Positions 45,986-57,585 of a stretch of DNA of 64,000 bases are shown here, piece after piece. Location of the stretch: assembly GCA_003550325.1 (NCBI GenBank), contig QKWP01000492.1, positions 202,165 through 266,164 of the forward strand, read 5' to 3'. Origin of the DNA: Gigaspora rosea (Eukaryota; Glomeromycota; Glomeromycetes; Diversisporales; Gigasporaceae). The translations under genes and the position numbers were made by a program. Under the pieces are notes generated by a model. It made no database searches and was not told where the DNA came from. It worked only from the letters and a program-made list of their open reading frames with translations. Within the stretch, counting starts at the first letter, position 1. Each line of letters starts with the position of its first letter.

Positions 45986-47100
45986 CAGGGACAATGACTT
46001 TCTGCGGCAACTAAACCCAAATTTTGCAATTATTTACTCCTACTTTTTGCAATAATTCTGCAATAATAAATTTATATTTATGCACAAAATGTTTCAAATT
46101 CTGTGAATCTCTGCACAAAAAATCTTCTATTTCTGCACAAAAAAAAATCTAGTTGCTAATGTACTAAAACTTTCTGACAAACCATGATCATGTTTTGTGT
46201 TAACTGATTATCTATCCTTCCGAGATTTCCATTAATAAATAAATACCGTATAGTATGCCATAAAGTATCCCATATATTAGTACTCGGGTACTGTATTAGT
46301 CTAATGGCCTTGAATATCGGTATATACCCGAGTACTATATTGTTCACAGAGACTTAAAAATTTATTTAAACCCGAGTACTAAAAAAGTTTATAATCGTAA
46401 AGTATACCCCTGCTGAACACAGTACCCTTTACCCCCTTTACTGATCACAGTACCCCCATATATAGTACCTACAACCATACACATTATCTGTGGTGTACTA
46501 TTTGTGGTTAATACAAGTTTCCTTGTTAATACCCGGGGTACTTTATCGAGCGCTATACGGTACTTGTTATTTAGGGGAATAACAAAAATTAGGTGATTTT
46601 TTAGAAAGAGAAGAGTAAAAAAAAGTAAAATTACATAAGAAACCTGACTATATATATTAAAGAAGAGAGAGGGGTAGACCTCTAATAAAAAATAATTAGG
46701 TGATTAATGATACAGTTCTTATTAGGTTACTGTTTTTATAACATGGCCGAAGGTCAAGTTATAATGCAGTATCTGCTATGAAGGAATCAGCAATTAGTAG
46801 CCACAGCTTGACCAATAATTCACTTATCCGACATGTTTGACATAAATAACGAACTATTATTATGTAACTTATTCGGTTTCCTTCTAATTCACCTGTTAAA
46901 AAGTAATAGAAATTTGAATAGCTTACACAAAAATTGTTCGGTGTTCACATAAGACATGTCAGATAAGCAATTTGATTGGTCTGAATCAAATTTTAGTCTA
47001 AATTTCGTGTTTATTAGCGACAAAATCTGATTTTTGCAAAATACTTCTCAATCTGTGAATTCTGTGGCATTCTGCATTTTGCAAAAAATTATTGTCCCTG
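45986..47100. mobile_element. hAT-like element (1115 bp)
   Basis: Ends CAGGGACAATGACTTT and (outward) CAGGGACAATAATTTT, flanked by GGTTCATA and GGTCCATG (6 of 8 matching), a worn 8-bp duplication. Repeated TCTGCACAAAAA and TGTGAATTCTGTG at the subterminal ends. No transposase. Contains the TA-flanked element 46246-46560. Confidence 0.75.
46246..46560. mobile_element. TA-flanked inverted-repeat element (315 bp)
   Basis: Ends CCGTATAG/CTATACGG with TA on each side. Inner repeats of GTACTCGGGTACT and TACCCGAGTAC. Nested in the hAT 45986-47100. Confidence 0.7.
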
Positions 47101-47108
47101 GGTCCATG

Positions 47109-47521
47109 ATGCAGAAAATTTGGTAGGTTAGTTTTTAGACTTTGATAAAGAAGGTGATGTATTTAAGAGTTGGATAAGAGTAATGTAATGGATAAGGGAT
47201 AATATTAATAAGTATGAGATCATGGGAATTGGCCTTTTAAGAAAGGTAGAGTTAAAAATTGTTCTACCTCTTTTGTCTTTGCTATTAGCTCGATGCAAGT
47301 CTAGCTTTGTCGATGAGCTTCTACTCCTCTCCTTAAGATGATCTAATTTGGAAAGGATTTGCTTATTGTGGATTAGTCCATGGTATATGTAAAGCCCAGT
47401 TTTTGTAGGTAGTTTACTTCTAACCAAACCACACATACTGGATGTTATGCAATAATAGGACAACTGGACTGATGCTATGAAATGTCTGCGGATTACGTAA
47501 CCAGCGAAGCAAATTCCATTT
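47109..47521. other. Unassigned stretch between two hAT elements
   Basis: A minus-strand open frame (47128-47463, 111 codons) includes KLDHLKERSRSSSTKLDLHR. It is not recognised and there is no start context or neighbour to support it. Possibly a fragment of an old retroelement. Confidence 0.3.
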
Positions 47522-47529
47522 GTGTATTT

Positions 47530-48631
47530 TAGTGCTTGGATCCGGATACTAAACCGGATATCCGGATATACAAGTCAAACTCGTTATAGTGAAGTGGTCG
47601 GTTCCATTAATAAAAATTTTTAAAAAATTCACTATATCAAGAGTTTATTAGTAAATTCACTATATCGAGAGAATTTTATATAGAATGGCTTTGGGTCCAA
47701 CTTCACTATATCGAGATTTTAATTAGTCTTCACTATATCGAAAGTTCACTATAACGAGAGTAACTTGTATATCCTATTTCATTTTCTCTAATCCGAATTT
47801 ATATCCAGATATGTGTTAGTTATCCGGTTTATAATCCAGATTGTATCCAGATTTACAACTATTATCATAAATTCCGTGCCACCTAAAAATTTTCTCATTT
47901 CACAGAATTTTTTGTTTCGTTCGGTAAATTATCTAACTACATCTCTGTCTCTCGAAAATAGCGATATAGTTTTCGGAGAGTTAGGTAATTAGCAGAAGGA
48001 TTCAGGAAACGAAAAAATTTTTAGGTATCCCAGAATTTATGATAATTGCTGTAATTCTAAAATTTTTTTTTTATTAAATGATGCCGGTCAAAATTGAAAA
48101 GCTTGACATATTGGACAGTATTTAATTATGTTATTCAACATGTCGAAAATTTTAAAACTTACTAATGCGATCTACGAATAATAAACTTTATACGAGTAAC
48201 ACTAGATACTCCATATACTATGTGAATCAAATTAATGCAGATATCCTGCTTTACAGTTATTTTCGTTTTCCTGAATCTTTTTTGCTTCATCCAGTAAATT
48301 ACCTAACTCTCCGGAAATTACATCACTATTTTCGAACCTTCAGTCTGGGGTCAGCAATATAGTTTCTGGAGATTAGGTAATTTACCGGAAGAAATAGAAA
48401 AGATTTCGGAAAACGAGAAAATTTTAGAATTAATGATACTTTTCTGATCAAAGTCACGTTAAACTTCTCTGATTGGCTGATATTGATTAGCATATAATAT
48501 CCGAATAAAAAATCAGATTTATAACAGCTAAAATAAATATCCGGATTTATTATCCACTTTACAAAAATAAAATCTGTTATCCTTTTTATATCCGGATACA
48601 TCCGGATTTTGTAATCCGGATCCAAGCACTA
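47530..48631. mobile_element. hAT-like element (1102 bp), 8-bp TSD
   Basis: TIRs TAGTGCTTGGATCCGGAT are exact over 18 bp with perfect GTGTATTT duplications (47522-47529, 48632-48639). Subterminal TATCCGGAT repeats recur at both ends. Non-coding. Contains the pogo-like MITE 47571-47767. Confidence 0.9.
47571..47767. mobile_element. pogo-like MITE (197 bp)
   Basis: Ends CAAGTCAAACTCGTTATAGT and (outward) CAAGTTACTCTCGTTATAGT, flanked by TA. Internal TTCACTATATCGAGA units. Nested near the left end of the hAT 47530-48631. Confidence 0.75.
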
Positions 48632-48697
48632 GTGTATTTCATAGTTGTGTATTAAGAATGGTTGAGTGACAAAAGAATTTTATTAACAAAAACAATG

Positions 48698-49985
48698 AAA
48701 TATTAGATTCGGATTCGAGTTACATAACTAATTACAGTTAAACCTCCATATAATCACACCCTCGGGATATGAAAAGTGGTAATTATATAGAGATGTGACT
48801 AATATAGAGGGATCTATATAATCACAATTATAATAAAATTGCATATAAAAAAAATTGTGATTATATAGAAGTTTTAATAAATAAAAATTTTTATTTAAAA
48901 ATTAAAAATTTTTAACTTAATCGTAAATTATAAAAGTGTATTAATAAGATTTTAACCAAATTATCTTAAAATTTCAGGGTATATGTAATTTCGTATACTA
49001 AACAACTTTATTTAGATCATTTTTATCGATTTACTTTAGATAATTTTAACTTTTATATGTAGCTACGATATATGATTATTTTAAAAAAATTTTTTTTATA
49101 TTTTTTTAAAATAATTGTATATCGTAGCTACATATAAAAGTTAAAATTATCTAAAGTAAATCGATAAAAATGATCTAAATAAAGTTGTTCAGTATACGAA
49201 ATTACATATACCCTGAAATTTTGAGATAATTTGGTTAAAATCTTATTAATACACTTTTATAATTTACGATTAAGTTAAAAAATTTTTAAATTTTTTAATT
49301 TTTTTCGCCTGAACGTAAATTGTAAAAGTGTATTAATACGATTTTAACTAAATTATCTCAAAATTTTAGAGTATATGTAATTTTGTATACTGAACAACTT
49401 TAATTTTTATTGATTTACTTAGTATAATTTTAACTTTTATATGTAGAAAAGATAATTGATTATTAAAAAAACAAATTTAAAAATTTTTACTTGTTAAAAA
49501 ATAATAATTAATAACTTACAATAATATTTATAATAATAAAATAATTAATTCAAAATATTATAATAATAATGTGATTATGTAGGGGTAATTTTATATAGAT
49601 GGTAAATAAAAAATTGTGATAGTGATTATAATGCAAATGTGCATATATAGAGGTGAAAATTATAGTAAAAAGGTTGGTAAACTTACAAAAGTGATTATAT
49701 TGGTTTTGTGACTATATAGAGGGTGACTATATGGAGGTTTGACTGTAATCTAATCAATATTATATTATGCGCATAACCAAAATTATGCCAAGCAAAATTT
49801 ATAATATCAATTGAATACTTTACTTAAATAGCATATAAAATACACGTAATAAATAAAACTATTAGATTTGAGTTACATAACTAATTAATGTTATGTTATG
49901 CACATACCCAGGAATTGCCAAGCAAAATTTATAATATCAATCAAATGCCTTACATTTTGACCTTAAATAGCATACAAAATACATG
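48698..49985. repeat. About 130-bp direct repeat, left copy split by a pogo element
   Basis: Unit: TATTAGATTYGAGTTACATAACTAATTA, then GCATA..GCCAAGCAAAATTTATAATA and ATAGCATAYAAAATACA. The second copy is 49860-49990. The first is 48702-48734 plus 49746-49855, with the pogo-like element in its TA. Confidence 0.75.
48735..49745. mobile_element. pogo/Tigger-like element (1011 bp) with long internal palindrome
   Basis: TIRs CAGTTAAACCTCCATATAAT and (outward) CAGTCAAACCTCCATATAGT, flanked by TA. Inside, about 48920-49280 is a nearly perfect inverted repeat centred near 49098 (TTTTATATGTAGCTACGATA and inverse), and part of the arm occurs a third time at 49315-49450. No transposase. Confidence 0.85.
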
Positions 49986-51257
49986 TATTAATCTAAAAAT
50001 AAGAACTTATGAATCTATCCTATAATAATTTGCTCTATAGCCACTAACCAAAAAGGTAATGCTAATTGAGTTCATAGTGGCGTATAAATTTTAAAGTAAT
50101 AACGCTAAAAAAGGTGGAACGATATTAAGGACTGCACAAGATGAATTTCTATAGCCTTTACTTTATATGAAAAAGCGAATAGTTAATATAGCTAAAATCA
50201 AGTCAAAAGAAAAAAAGGAAATAGATAAATACTCCCTATTTCAAGTTCTAAGCTCAATTACTAAAATTCTTCGATTCTTGAAATTAAAAACAAATCCAAA
50301 AGCCTATAAGTTATTTCCAGCTTATCATAAGTTTTTGAACACCTCAAAAACGTCAAAATAATGCCAACAAGCAAGGAATAGTTTGCTAATATTATAAAAG
50401 AAGTATATAAACTGACCATATTCATATTTGTCTTGATAAATTTCATTTTAAATTGCCTTCCAATACCTGGTCTTGTAATATGGGTTGAATTAAAAAAATT
50501 TATTTATGCGCTATGCAAATGCCAAAAAAGCAAGAGAGAAAAAAGAACTTGTGGACAAAGATAAAAATGACTTATCAATCATTGTCAATGCATATGACTT
50601 GGAAAATGATGAAGTAGCGAAAACATTATTTAGCAAGCTTATTAAAAATACTAAAAAAATGAATTATAATAAAAATTTATATTGGAGGTATACTGGAAAT
50701 TCTGATCGTACAAGACAACAAAGATCATGACAAAACTGTATAAACGCAATAGGGAGCTATAAAATAACCCAGTTTTACGCCCCAGTAAATAATATAAATA
50801 AAGCCACAGAAGACCAGCAGTTAGATTCAAAAAGTAATAGTGATCTTGAACTCAAAGAAAAATTATTAAAATGGAAACAACAACTTCAAGAAACTAAAAA
50901 AAGAATACAAAATCTGCTAGATACTACAAAAATATCAAAGACCAATAAGGTGAAGTATGTTTCTGTAATCTATTATATTTGACTTCTATGACATGACTCA
51001 TCTAAAATAGAAGCAAGTCAAGTTGTGGCAACTATTCACAATAGTGTTAAGTATCGTGCCAAATATATATGAGCATATGAAAAAAATATTTGAAAGGTAA
51101 TCTCTTACCTTCATCTTAATATGAAAAGCACCCATCACAGTCACTTTTTTATAATAAAGAAGTCTTCTTAAAAGTAGCAAATTATTTAAGATCAACAAAT
51201 TTCGAAGTAAATCCAAGGCTTGTCAAACAGTACTTTGAAAATAATATTCTGCCTATA

Positions 51258-51492
51258 CATAAGGACGAAAGCATTTCGGGTTCTAAAACCCGAAATTAAA
51301 ATTTGAAGACAAAATTGTTTTTGATCTATTTTACTTGAAAGACGAAATTATTTGATACTTTTTTTGAATAGATGAAATTATAAGGAACATATTTATATAA
51401 ATTTTATTTGCTCTTTCTTATAAAAAATTTTAATTTTTTCTAATGAAGACGAAATAGGCCTTTTTCAAAAATTAATTTCGGTGGCATCACTA
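51258..51492 (-). repeat. Repeat family R, copy 2, within the transposase
   Basis: Reverse-orientation copy of 58434-58672. One end is TTAGTGATGCCACC (minus strand); the other carries a hairpin, TTTCGGGTTCTAAAACCCGA. It interrupts the transposase between its NPRLVKQY and TAWHWMKK segments. Confidence 0.75.
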
Positions 51493-52675
51493 ATTCTACC
51501 TGAGCTTCATATTGATTAAGAGCAAATGATTTCTTTGACTACGGCATGGCATTGGATGAAAAAAATAGGGGTTTATTATAAGAGATATCAAAAAGGCATA
51601 TATGTGAACGGTCACGAAAGGGAGGATGTGGTTATATCGTAAAGTATTTCTACAAAACATAGCAAAATATGATAGGTTAATGTCTAAGTGGACCAATGTT
51701 GATTGTAAAGTATGTGAAGAGCTGTATTTATTGCCTGGTGAACAAAAACATATCCTGATTACCTATAATGAATGTACCTTTTATTCCTATGATGGCACCT
51801 ATAAGTTTTGGATAGGGTTCCGCAATTTGATTGATCTTCAAATATTTGAATCAAATATTTGATCAAATTCAAATTCAAATTTGACTATATGGGGTGTGGC
51901 AACATAGTATAGTTGGATTGTTGTTACTCCCCCAAGTAGTTGTCACAAAAGATACAGAGTTTGAATCCCACTGGAGACGATTTCGAAAAATTTATCTGCG
52001 TTATGGTAACCTGGACTCTAAGCTCGGATTTACAGATCTGTTTTCTGAGTTATACCAATTTGCATTGGGAGCTCTAGAGCTATGTTACGCACAAAACTGG
52101 TGCGCATAGATCCTGGTGAGCGCAGGTGCTGTGTTACGCACAGAACCATAGAACAAAAGGAAACCATACTTGGCAAGACCCGAGCAAAGAGGTAGCCGAT
52201 TTTTGACAGTACTTAAACAGAAATCAGATGGGGACAGACCGGAAATGGACTGATCGAGAAGTGGACTGAAGCAAACTTACGACAAAAGGGCCTATGGCGG
52301 GGCTCTACCAATCAGACTGCCGGAGTCGCACCGGAGGAAAAGGACATGTGTTACAGAAGCATGTACCAAGGGGAGGGTGACCATTGGGTTCGCCAATAGC
52401 AGACCACTTTTTCCAGGTCCTCGGATTGGGAGTAGGAATGTAACCGGGGGAAAGAAAGCGAGGTAGGGGTAAGGAAAGCAACTGGAAAGAAACCAGAAGA
52501 GGAACAGGAGAAGTACTGGGGTTGGTGAGCTTTGTAAGGGCATGTATCGTGCTACACATACTAGTAGAAAGGTAGTAGCTTGAGATACGGGCCAAGGTTG
52601 CGGCAGCATTCAAAAAATGGCTTGAGATACGAACCGGCAGCGGCAGCACTACAGGTACTATTAGTGGACAAGTAA

Positions 52676-53606
52676 GGGGGCTTCCAGAAATTACGTGATT
52701 TTTTAGTGGGTGGGTGGGTTCCCAAAAATATCAGGTTGTAATTATAATTCTGGTCAAATTTTTATAATTCTGACCAAAAGTATAAAATTATAAAATTATT
52801 AATAACTATTGTTCTACCGGATCAATTTAGATGATTTAACTACCAAAATGTTCATTTTACTAAGACGATTCTAACAAGCCTAAAATCATTAAAATCTAAT
52901 CACAGGGTCCCAAGATCATTTAACTTTTGTGTAATTTTAATAGTAATTTTTTAGAATTACTAAGTAAATTTCTTTAATATTGAATAACTTTTGATCCACT
53001 GGCCCATTTTGGATGATTTAACTACCAAAATGTTCGTCTCAGTGTGATGATTCTAACAAGCCCAAAATCGCTAAATTCCAATTACTAGATCTCAAGATCG
53101 ACAAAGATTTGTATTGTTAAATAATTATTTAATTAAATTTGATTAAATGATTGTCTAACAATACAAATCTTTATTGATCTTGGGATTCAATGATTGGAAT
53201 TTAGCAATTTTGGGCTTGTTAGAATCGTCTCACTGAGACAAACATTTTGGTAGTTAAATCACCCAAAACAGGCCAGTGGATCAAAAGTTATTCAATATTA
53301 AAGAAATTTACTTAGTGGTTCTATTAAAATTATACAAAAGTTGAATTATCTTGGGATCCTGTAATTAGATTTTAACGATTTGGGGCTTGTTAGAATCGTC
53401 TCAGCAAGACGAACATTTTGGTAGTTAAATTATCTAAATTGGTCTAGTAGAACAATAGTTATTATCAATTTTATAAATTAAAACATATAAATAAATTTTA
53501 AAAAATATAAAATTTGATTGGCTAATAGAGTATCAGGTGTGGGTGGGTAGGGTAAAATTTTGAAATTTATTAGTAACAAAATATTACGTAATTTCTGGAA
53601 GCCCCC
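52676..53606. mobile_element. Harbinger-like MITE, family 2, copy 2 (931 bp)
   Basis: TIRs GGGGGCTTCCAGAAATTACG are flanked by TAA (52673-52675, 53607-53609). The same palindromic interior as 11675-12574, centred near 53130. Inserted in the SINE body. Confidence 0.88.
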
Positions 53607-53611
53607 TAAGG

Positions 53612-53885
53612 CAGTGTTGTCATGGGACACGGACACGGACGGCGGACAGTCCGGGACGGGACGTCCGGGACATGTCTGCCCAGAATTTTTTTTGTCCCAG
53701 ACATTTGGCGACTAAACACGTAATCATCAACCAATAAAATTCGTATAATTCCGCAATTTGATTGGTTTTACCCGGCGGACATGTCCATCATGTTTGGACA
53801 TTATTGCGGACATGTCCCGGACGTCCCGTCCCGGACTGTTCGCGTCCCTGAAAAATCGGCGGGACAATGTCTGTGTACAACACTG
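53612..53885. mobile_element. Mini-hAT (274 bp) at the edge of the MITE
   Basis: Ends CAGTGTTGTCATGGGACAC and GTACAACACTG, with perfect CCCTAAGG duplications (53604-53611, 53886-53893). The duplication consists of the last CCC of the MITE, its TAA target duplication and GG of the SINE. Interior GC-rich repeats GGACGTCCCGTCCCGGAC. TIR relative of 27251-29374. Confidence 0.9.
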
Positions 53886-54046
53886 CCCTAAGGTGCAAAA
53901 AAAACCAGGTTGAGTATATAAGTGGGACATATAGGATGCTCTAGTAGGTTTAGATCGTAGATAAAATAGTCTAAGTTTCGGTACTTGGTAGTTGTAGTAA
54001 TCTAATGCAATAGTCAAGGATATTGTAATAATCACTATATTTAATA

Positions 54047-55297
54047 CAGTCAGGGAATATACCATATTTGGCTATTGCAGATTGCACCTTATTTAGTAAT
54101 GATCATCCGTCGGGTTGTTCTAGATTTTGTTCCAGATTATTCCACGTGTTATAAAAATTGGCCAATAAAATTTAAATATTTAAAAAACAATTTTTTTTTA
54201 TTTTTATTTTTTTAAATTTTTTATTAATTTCAGAATTTTAAAATAAAGAATCTAATACAATACTATATTAAAAATCTAACTATATCCTACAGTGCCATAA
54301 TTCAATATTTCTAACACTAACTACTATGTCATGAATATAAAACTCATGTGCTATGTTTGTCCCGAATCTACCAACTCTCGTGCTATGTTCATCCCAAATC
54401 TACCTATTATTCTTACGTTCGAATCTACCTAATTACTGTGTTATTCTTGTCCCAATTATTGTGCTATGTTCGTCCCAACTATCGTGCTACGTTCGTCCCA
54501 ACTATCGTGCTACGTTCGTCCCAACTATCGTGCTACATTCATCCCAACTATTGTGCTATTGCTACGTTTGTCCCAAACTATCATGCGACATTCGTTTCAA
54601 TTATCATGCTACATTCGTCCCAATTATTGTGCTACAACATTCCGAATCTACCAAACTATCGTGCTACGTCCATTCCAACTATCTTGCTATGTTCATTCTT
54701 GCTATCGCGCTACCAACTATCATACTACATTCATCCCTACAATTATGATATGTTCAACCCAATTATTACTACGTTCCAATTATTGTACTATGTTCGTCCC
54801 AACTATCGAACTATGTTTGTCAACTATTGTGCTTGTCCCAACTATAATACTACGTTCGTTCTAACTATGCTACGCTCATCTTTAATCTACCTATCGTGCT
54901 ACGTTCATTCTTACTACAGTAATTATAAATAAATTAAAATTTTAGTTACTATAGCGTAATAAAACTTTAAAACGTTCTTAAATATGTACAAATTTTAAAA
55001 AGGTTCTTAAGATTAACTGTTAATTGATGACAAGTTTTAACTTTTTGTGCAAAACGAATACCTTTTTTTAGCTTCTCATTTACTTTGGCAAAAAAGGCTG
55101 ATCGCCACTGATTAATTTTGATTATTAAAACTAGACACCTTGAACTATATGTTCGAAACTTACCAGGTCTCAGATAATTATCAAAAAAATTTTTTTCACA
55201 ATGAGGGGTAAAAGGCACGTGAAAGCCAATCAAATTCAAGAATCCACCTGTAGATCGTTCTAGAATGTAATTCCTAATTTGGTATAATCCCTGACTG
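54047..55297. mobile_element. pogo-like element carrying a minisatellite (1251 bp)
   Basis: Ends CAGTCAGGGAATATACC and (outward) CAGTCAGGGATTATACC, flanked by TA. Removing it restores continuity of the SINE tail with the copy at 6821-8095. A minus-strand open frame at 54967-55377 crosses the element end, so it is not a gene of this element. No transposase motif seen. Confidence 0.85.
54345..54915. repeat. Minisatellite, 23-bp unit
   Basis: Unit CCCAACTATCGTGCTACGTT plus CGT, best conserved at 54470-54560 and degenerate on both sides, some 20 or more units. A 23-bp period shifts frame each unit, so long open frames appear in all three forward frames; they are artefacts. Lies inside the pogo-like element. 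Confidence 0.9.
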
Positions 55298-56569
55298 TAA
55301 TAAAAAGACCGAAGTATGACCTCGCCTTGTAACTGAAAAAAAATTTTTTTGACTATATTTGATTTGATCAAATTCAAATATGGCCAAATTTGATTTGATT
55401 TGACAAATCTTTGATTTGATTTAAAAATTACTATTAAAAATTCAAATTCAAATCAAATTCAAATTCAAATATTTGAATCAAATCAAATTCAAATCAGGAT
55501 CAATTTGATTTGATCAAATTCAAATTGTTCCAATATTTGATTTGATTTGAATTTGAAGAACTCTAGCTTTGAGCACCTGAAGATGAACAGCTCAGAAAAG
55601 GACTTCATATTAGTGAATTTCTAGTAGAAACAATTGAAAAATTGAAAGATGAGGAGAGAGAAGCAAGATTAATAATGCAATTTGGTGTGAATCATGACAG
55701 ATATTGGGATGGACAAAAGTTACTCTTCCAAGTAAAAAACACTATAGAAATATTTGAAAGGACTCATCCAGGATATATTGAGGTTTGGGCATTTGATAAT
55801 GCTACTAGTCACAAAGTTATGCCACCTAACGCATTAGTAGCTACTAGAATGAATTTAAAACCTGGTGGACTGCAGTCAAAGATGAGAGACACTGTATAGA
55901 ATAGAGAAACCCAAAAAATAGTAATCCTGAAGGATTATGAAAATAATCATACTTTACGATTAGAACCGAAAAGAATGAAACAAATTCTTAAAAAGAGAGG
56001 CCTTTGGAAGGATGGAATGCTAGCAGACTGTAAAGTACGTAAAAAAGATAAATTGAATTCTGATATAGTAAATTGTTGTACACGGCATCTTATTGCGAAC
56101 CAGCCAGATTTTTTTAAACAAACATGAATTAATTCAACAAAAGATTGAAAAACGTGATCATAAGATAAGTAAATTACCAAATATAGAACTTTACAATTAA
56201 ATAATTAATCTTTACCTCAGGTGATTTTCTACTCTAAAATCCACCTGCAACTTAACTATATTGAAACGTACTGGAATATGGCAAAGAGATATGTGCAAGA
56301 AAACTGTAACTATATGTGGAAGGGACTACAAGAAAATGTACCAATTGCACTTAACACCATTTTAGTTAAAAGGATCAGAAAATACGCAAGGCTTTCTTAC
56401 TGATGGATGGACACTTATCGAAAAGAGTTAACAGACCAAGTAGCCAAGTACACTGTCAAAAAGCAAAGGAGTCATCGCTCAATTAGTAGGACAGATTTGG
56501 TTGAAAATAACAATTAGTTAATTTTTTTGAAATTTTTTTTATATTGATAAAATATGAATAAATATTGAA

Positions 56570-57573
56570 GGGTGTGGCGACTTAGGGAAGTTGTTAAGTT
56601 GTCACCCCCAAGCGACAGGTCTAGAGTTCAAATCTCACTGGAGACAGTTTAGAAAAATAGGCCTGTGTACCGGTAACATTTATTCGACAATCGGTTGGGT
56701 ACATTACCTGTAGTCCTTGGTTATCATCTCGAATAGAAGCTTTCGGGCAAAGTTGTATTTCGTAATACAGACAAATCCAAGGAACCAGAATAATTGAAAC
56801 CCGTTTAGCAAGACCCGAGAAAGGAGGTAGTGAAGATTTTTAACGATACTGTGGATACCGGAATTTGGGGCACCAACCTGGCCGCCGGAGACGTACCGGA
56901 GGAAAAGGTCCTATGCTACGGAATTAGGAACCAAGGGAAGTTAACCAAAAAAGGCACCTAAAGCCGAGGAAGAACGACCCATCCGGGCTAACTGGTTTGG
57001 TAGTTTGGGAGGAATCGGTAATAGGACTGGTTGATGTAGGTATCGGGATTGGAATGAACCTTGCAAGAGCAAGGATACTGTGTGGTTCAATGGTTAGCCC
57101 TGACTGCTAGTGGTGGCCTTGGCCATTACGAAGGTATTCAAAGCCTAATCTAGAAATGTGTGAGACATAAAAAAATTAGGGGGTATGTACTACACCCTCC
57201 CTAGAGTAATCCGGTAGTTGGAATGCTACTAGACTACCTATAGAATTAGTGTACAAGTAGTACAGTAGTATGGCAAATGTCGATCTGGGTGGTCTTTAAT
57301 TGAAGCAGCACGAGGTTATGTGTAGGTGTGATTGTGGTGGATAATACAGGACAGGAGACACCAGAGAGTTTAAATAGGTAATCTCCTAGTTAGGTTACAG
57401 GTACGGCGTATAGTGTAGAACCTTCGGGCGGACTACTCAAATAGGCAACCAAAAGTTGCACGTGTGGCTATATGTACTCTCATTAACCAAGAATGTATTA
57501 TCTAAAAAACCTAATAAAAATCCGCTTTCATGCGACATTGCATTAAAAAAAAAAATAAATAAAAATAAAAAAA
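56570..57573 (+). mobile_element. tRNA-headed SINE, subfamily A, complete
   Basis: Flanked by ATAAATATTGAA (56558-56569) and ATAAATTTTGAA (57574-57585). Starts GGGTGTGGCGACTTAG with B-box-like GAGTTCAAATCTCACTGG. The first half is close to subfamily B (6821-8095), while the tail (CTTCGGGCGGACTACTCAAA, AACCAAAAGTTGCACG) instead matches 5058-6017. Ends in poly-A rich sequence after GACATTGCATT. Confidence 0.85.
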
Positions 57574-57585
57574 ATAAATTTTGAA

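Larger units (their letters stand above)
51891..55347 (+). mobile_element. tRNA-headed SINE, subfamily B, with internal insertions
   Basis: TSD TTTGACTATAT at 51880-51890 and 55348-55358 is perfect. Head GGGGTGTGGCAACATAG with B-box-like GAGTTTGAATCCCACTGGAG. The body matches the reverse complement of 6821-8095 (ACCGGAGGAAAAGG, GATAAAATAGTCTAAG), and the end TGACCTCGCC..CTGAAAAAAAA matches that copy's tail. Interrupted by 52676-53606, 53612-53885 and 54047-55297. Confidence 0.85.
51813..55565. mobile_element. hAT-like MITE made of ATTTGATTTGAAT repeats, split by a SINE
   Basis: Ends TAGGGTTCCGC and (outward) TAGAGTTCTTC. Flanks GTTTTGGA and GCTTTGAG are a diverged 8-bp duplication. Without the SINE insertion (51891-55347 plus one duplication copy) it is only about 285 bp, almost wholly AAATTCAAATCAAA-type repeats. 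It interrupts the transposase between YKFW and the LRKGLHISEF region. Confidence 0.7.
50160..56530 (+). pseudogene. DDE transposase gene, broken and interrupted
   Basis: Segments in order on the plus strand. The first is a Lys-rich N-terminus with LYWRYTGNSDRTRQQRS (50680-50730). Next come VANYLRSTNFEVNPRLVKQY (51170-51230), TAWHWMKKIGVYYKRYQKGI and YVNGHEREDVV (51540-51640). HILITYNECTFYSYDGTYKF (51750-51810) marks the first catalytic strand. After the hAT insertion follow LRKGLHISEFLVETIEKLKD, IEVWAFDNATSHKVMPPNAL (second Asp, 55785-55830) and LNYIETYWNMAKRYVQENCN (the Glu, 56245-56300), then YRKELTDQVAKYTVKKQRS. This is a DDE superfamily endonuclease common in fungi and this lineage. The first Asp is Asn here (TYNECTF), and stops and insertions show it is dead. 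Confidence 0.8.

Noticed and set aside
52292..52649. Minus-strand frames in a GC-rich patch
   Set aside because: They lie in the SINE body, overlap each other in two frames, and have no counterpart in the other SINE copies.
54348..54932. Three long overlapping open frames
   Set aside because: They exist because a 23-bp tandem repeat free of stops is read in all three frames; the peptides are repeats of one pattern.
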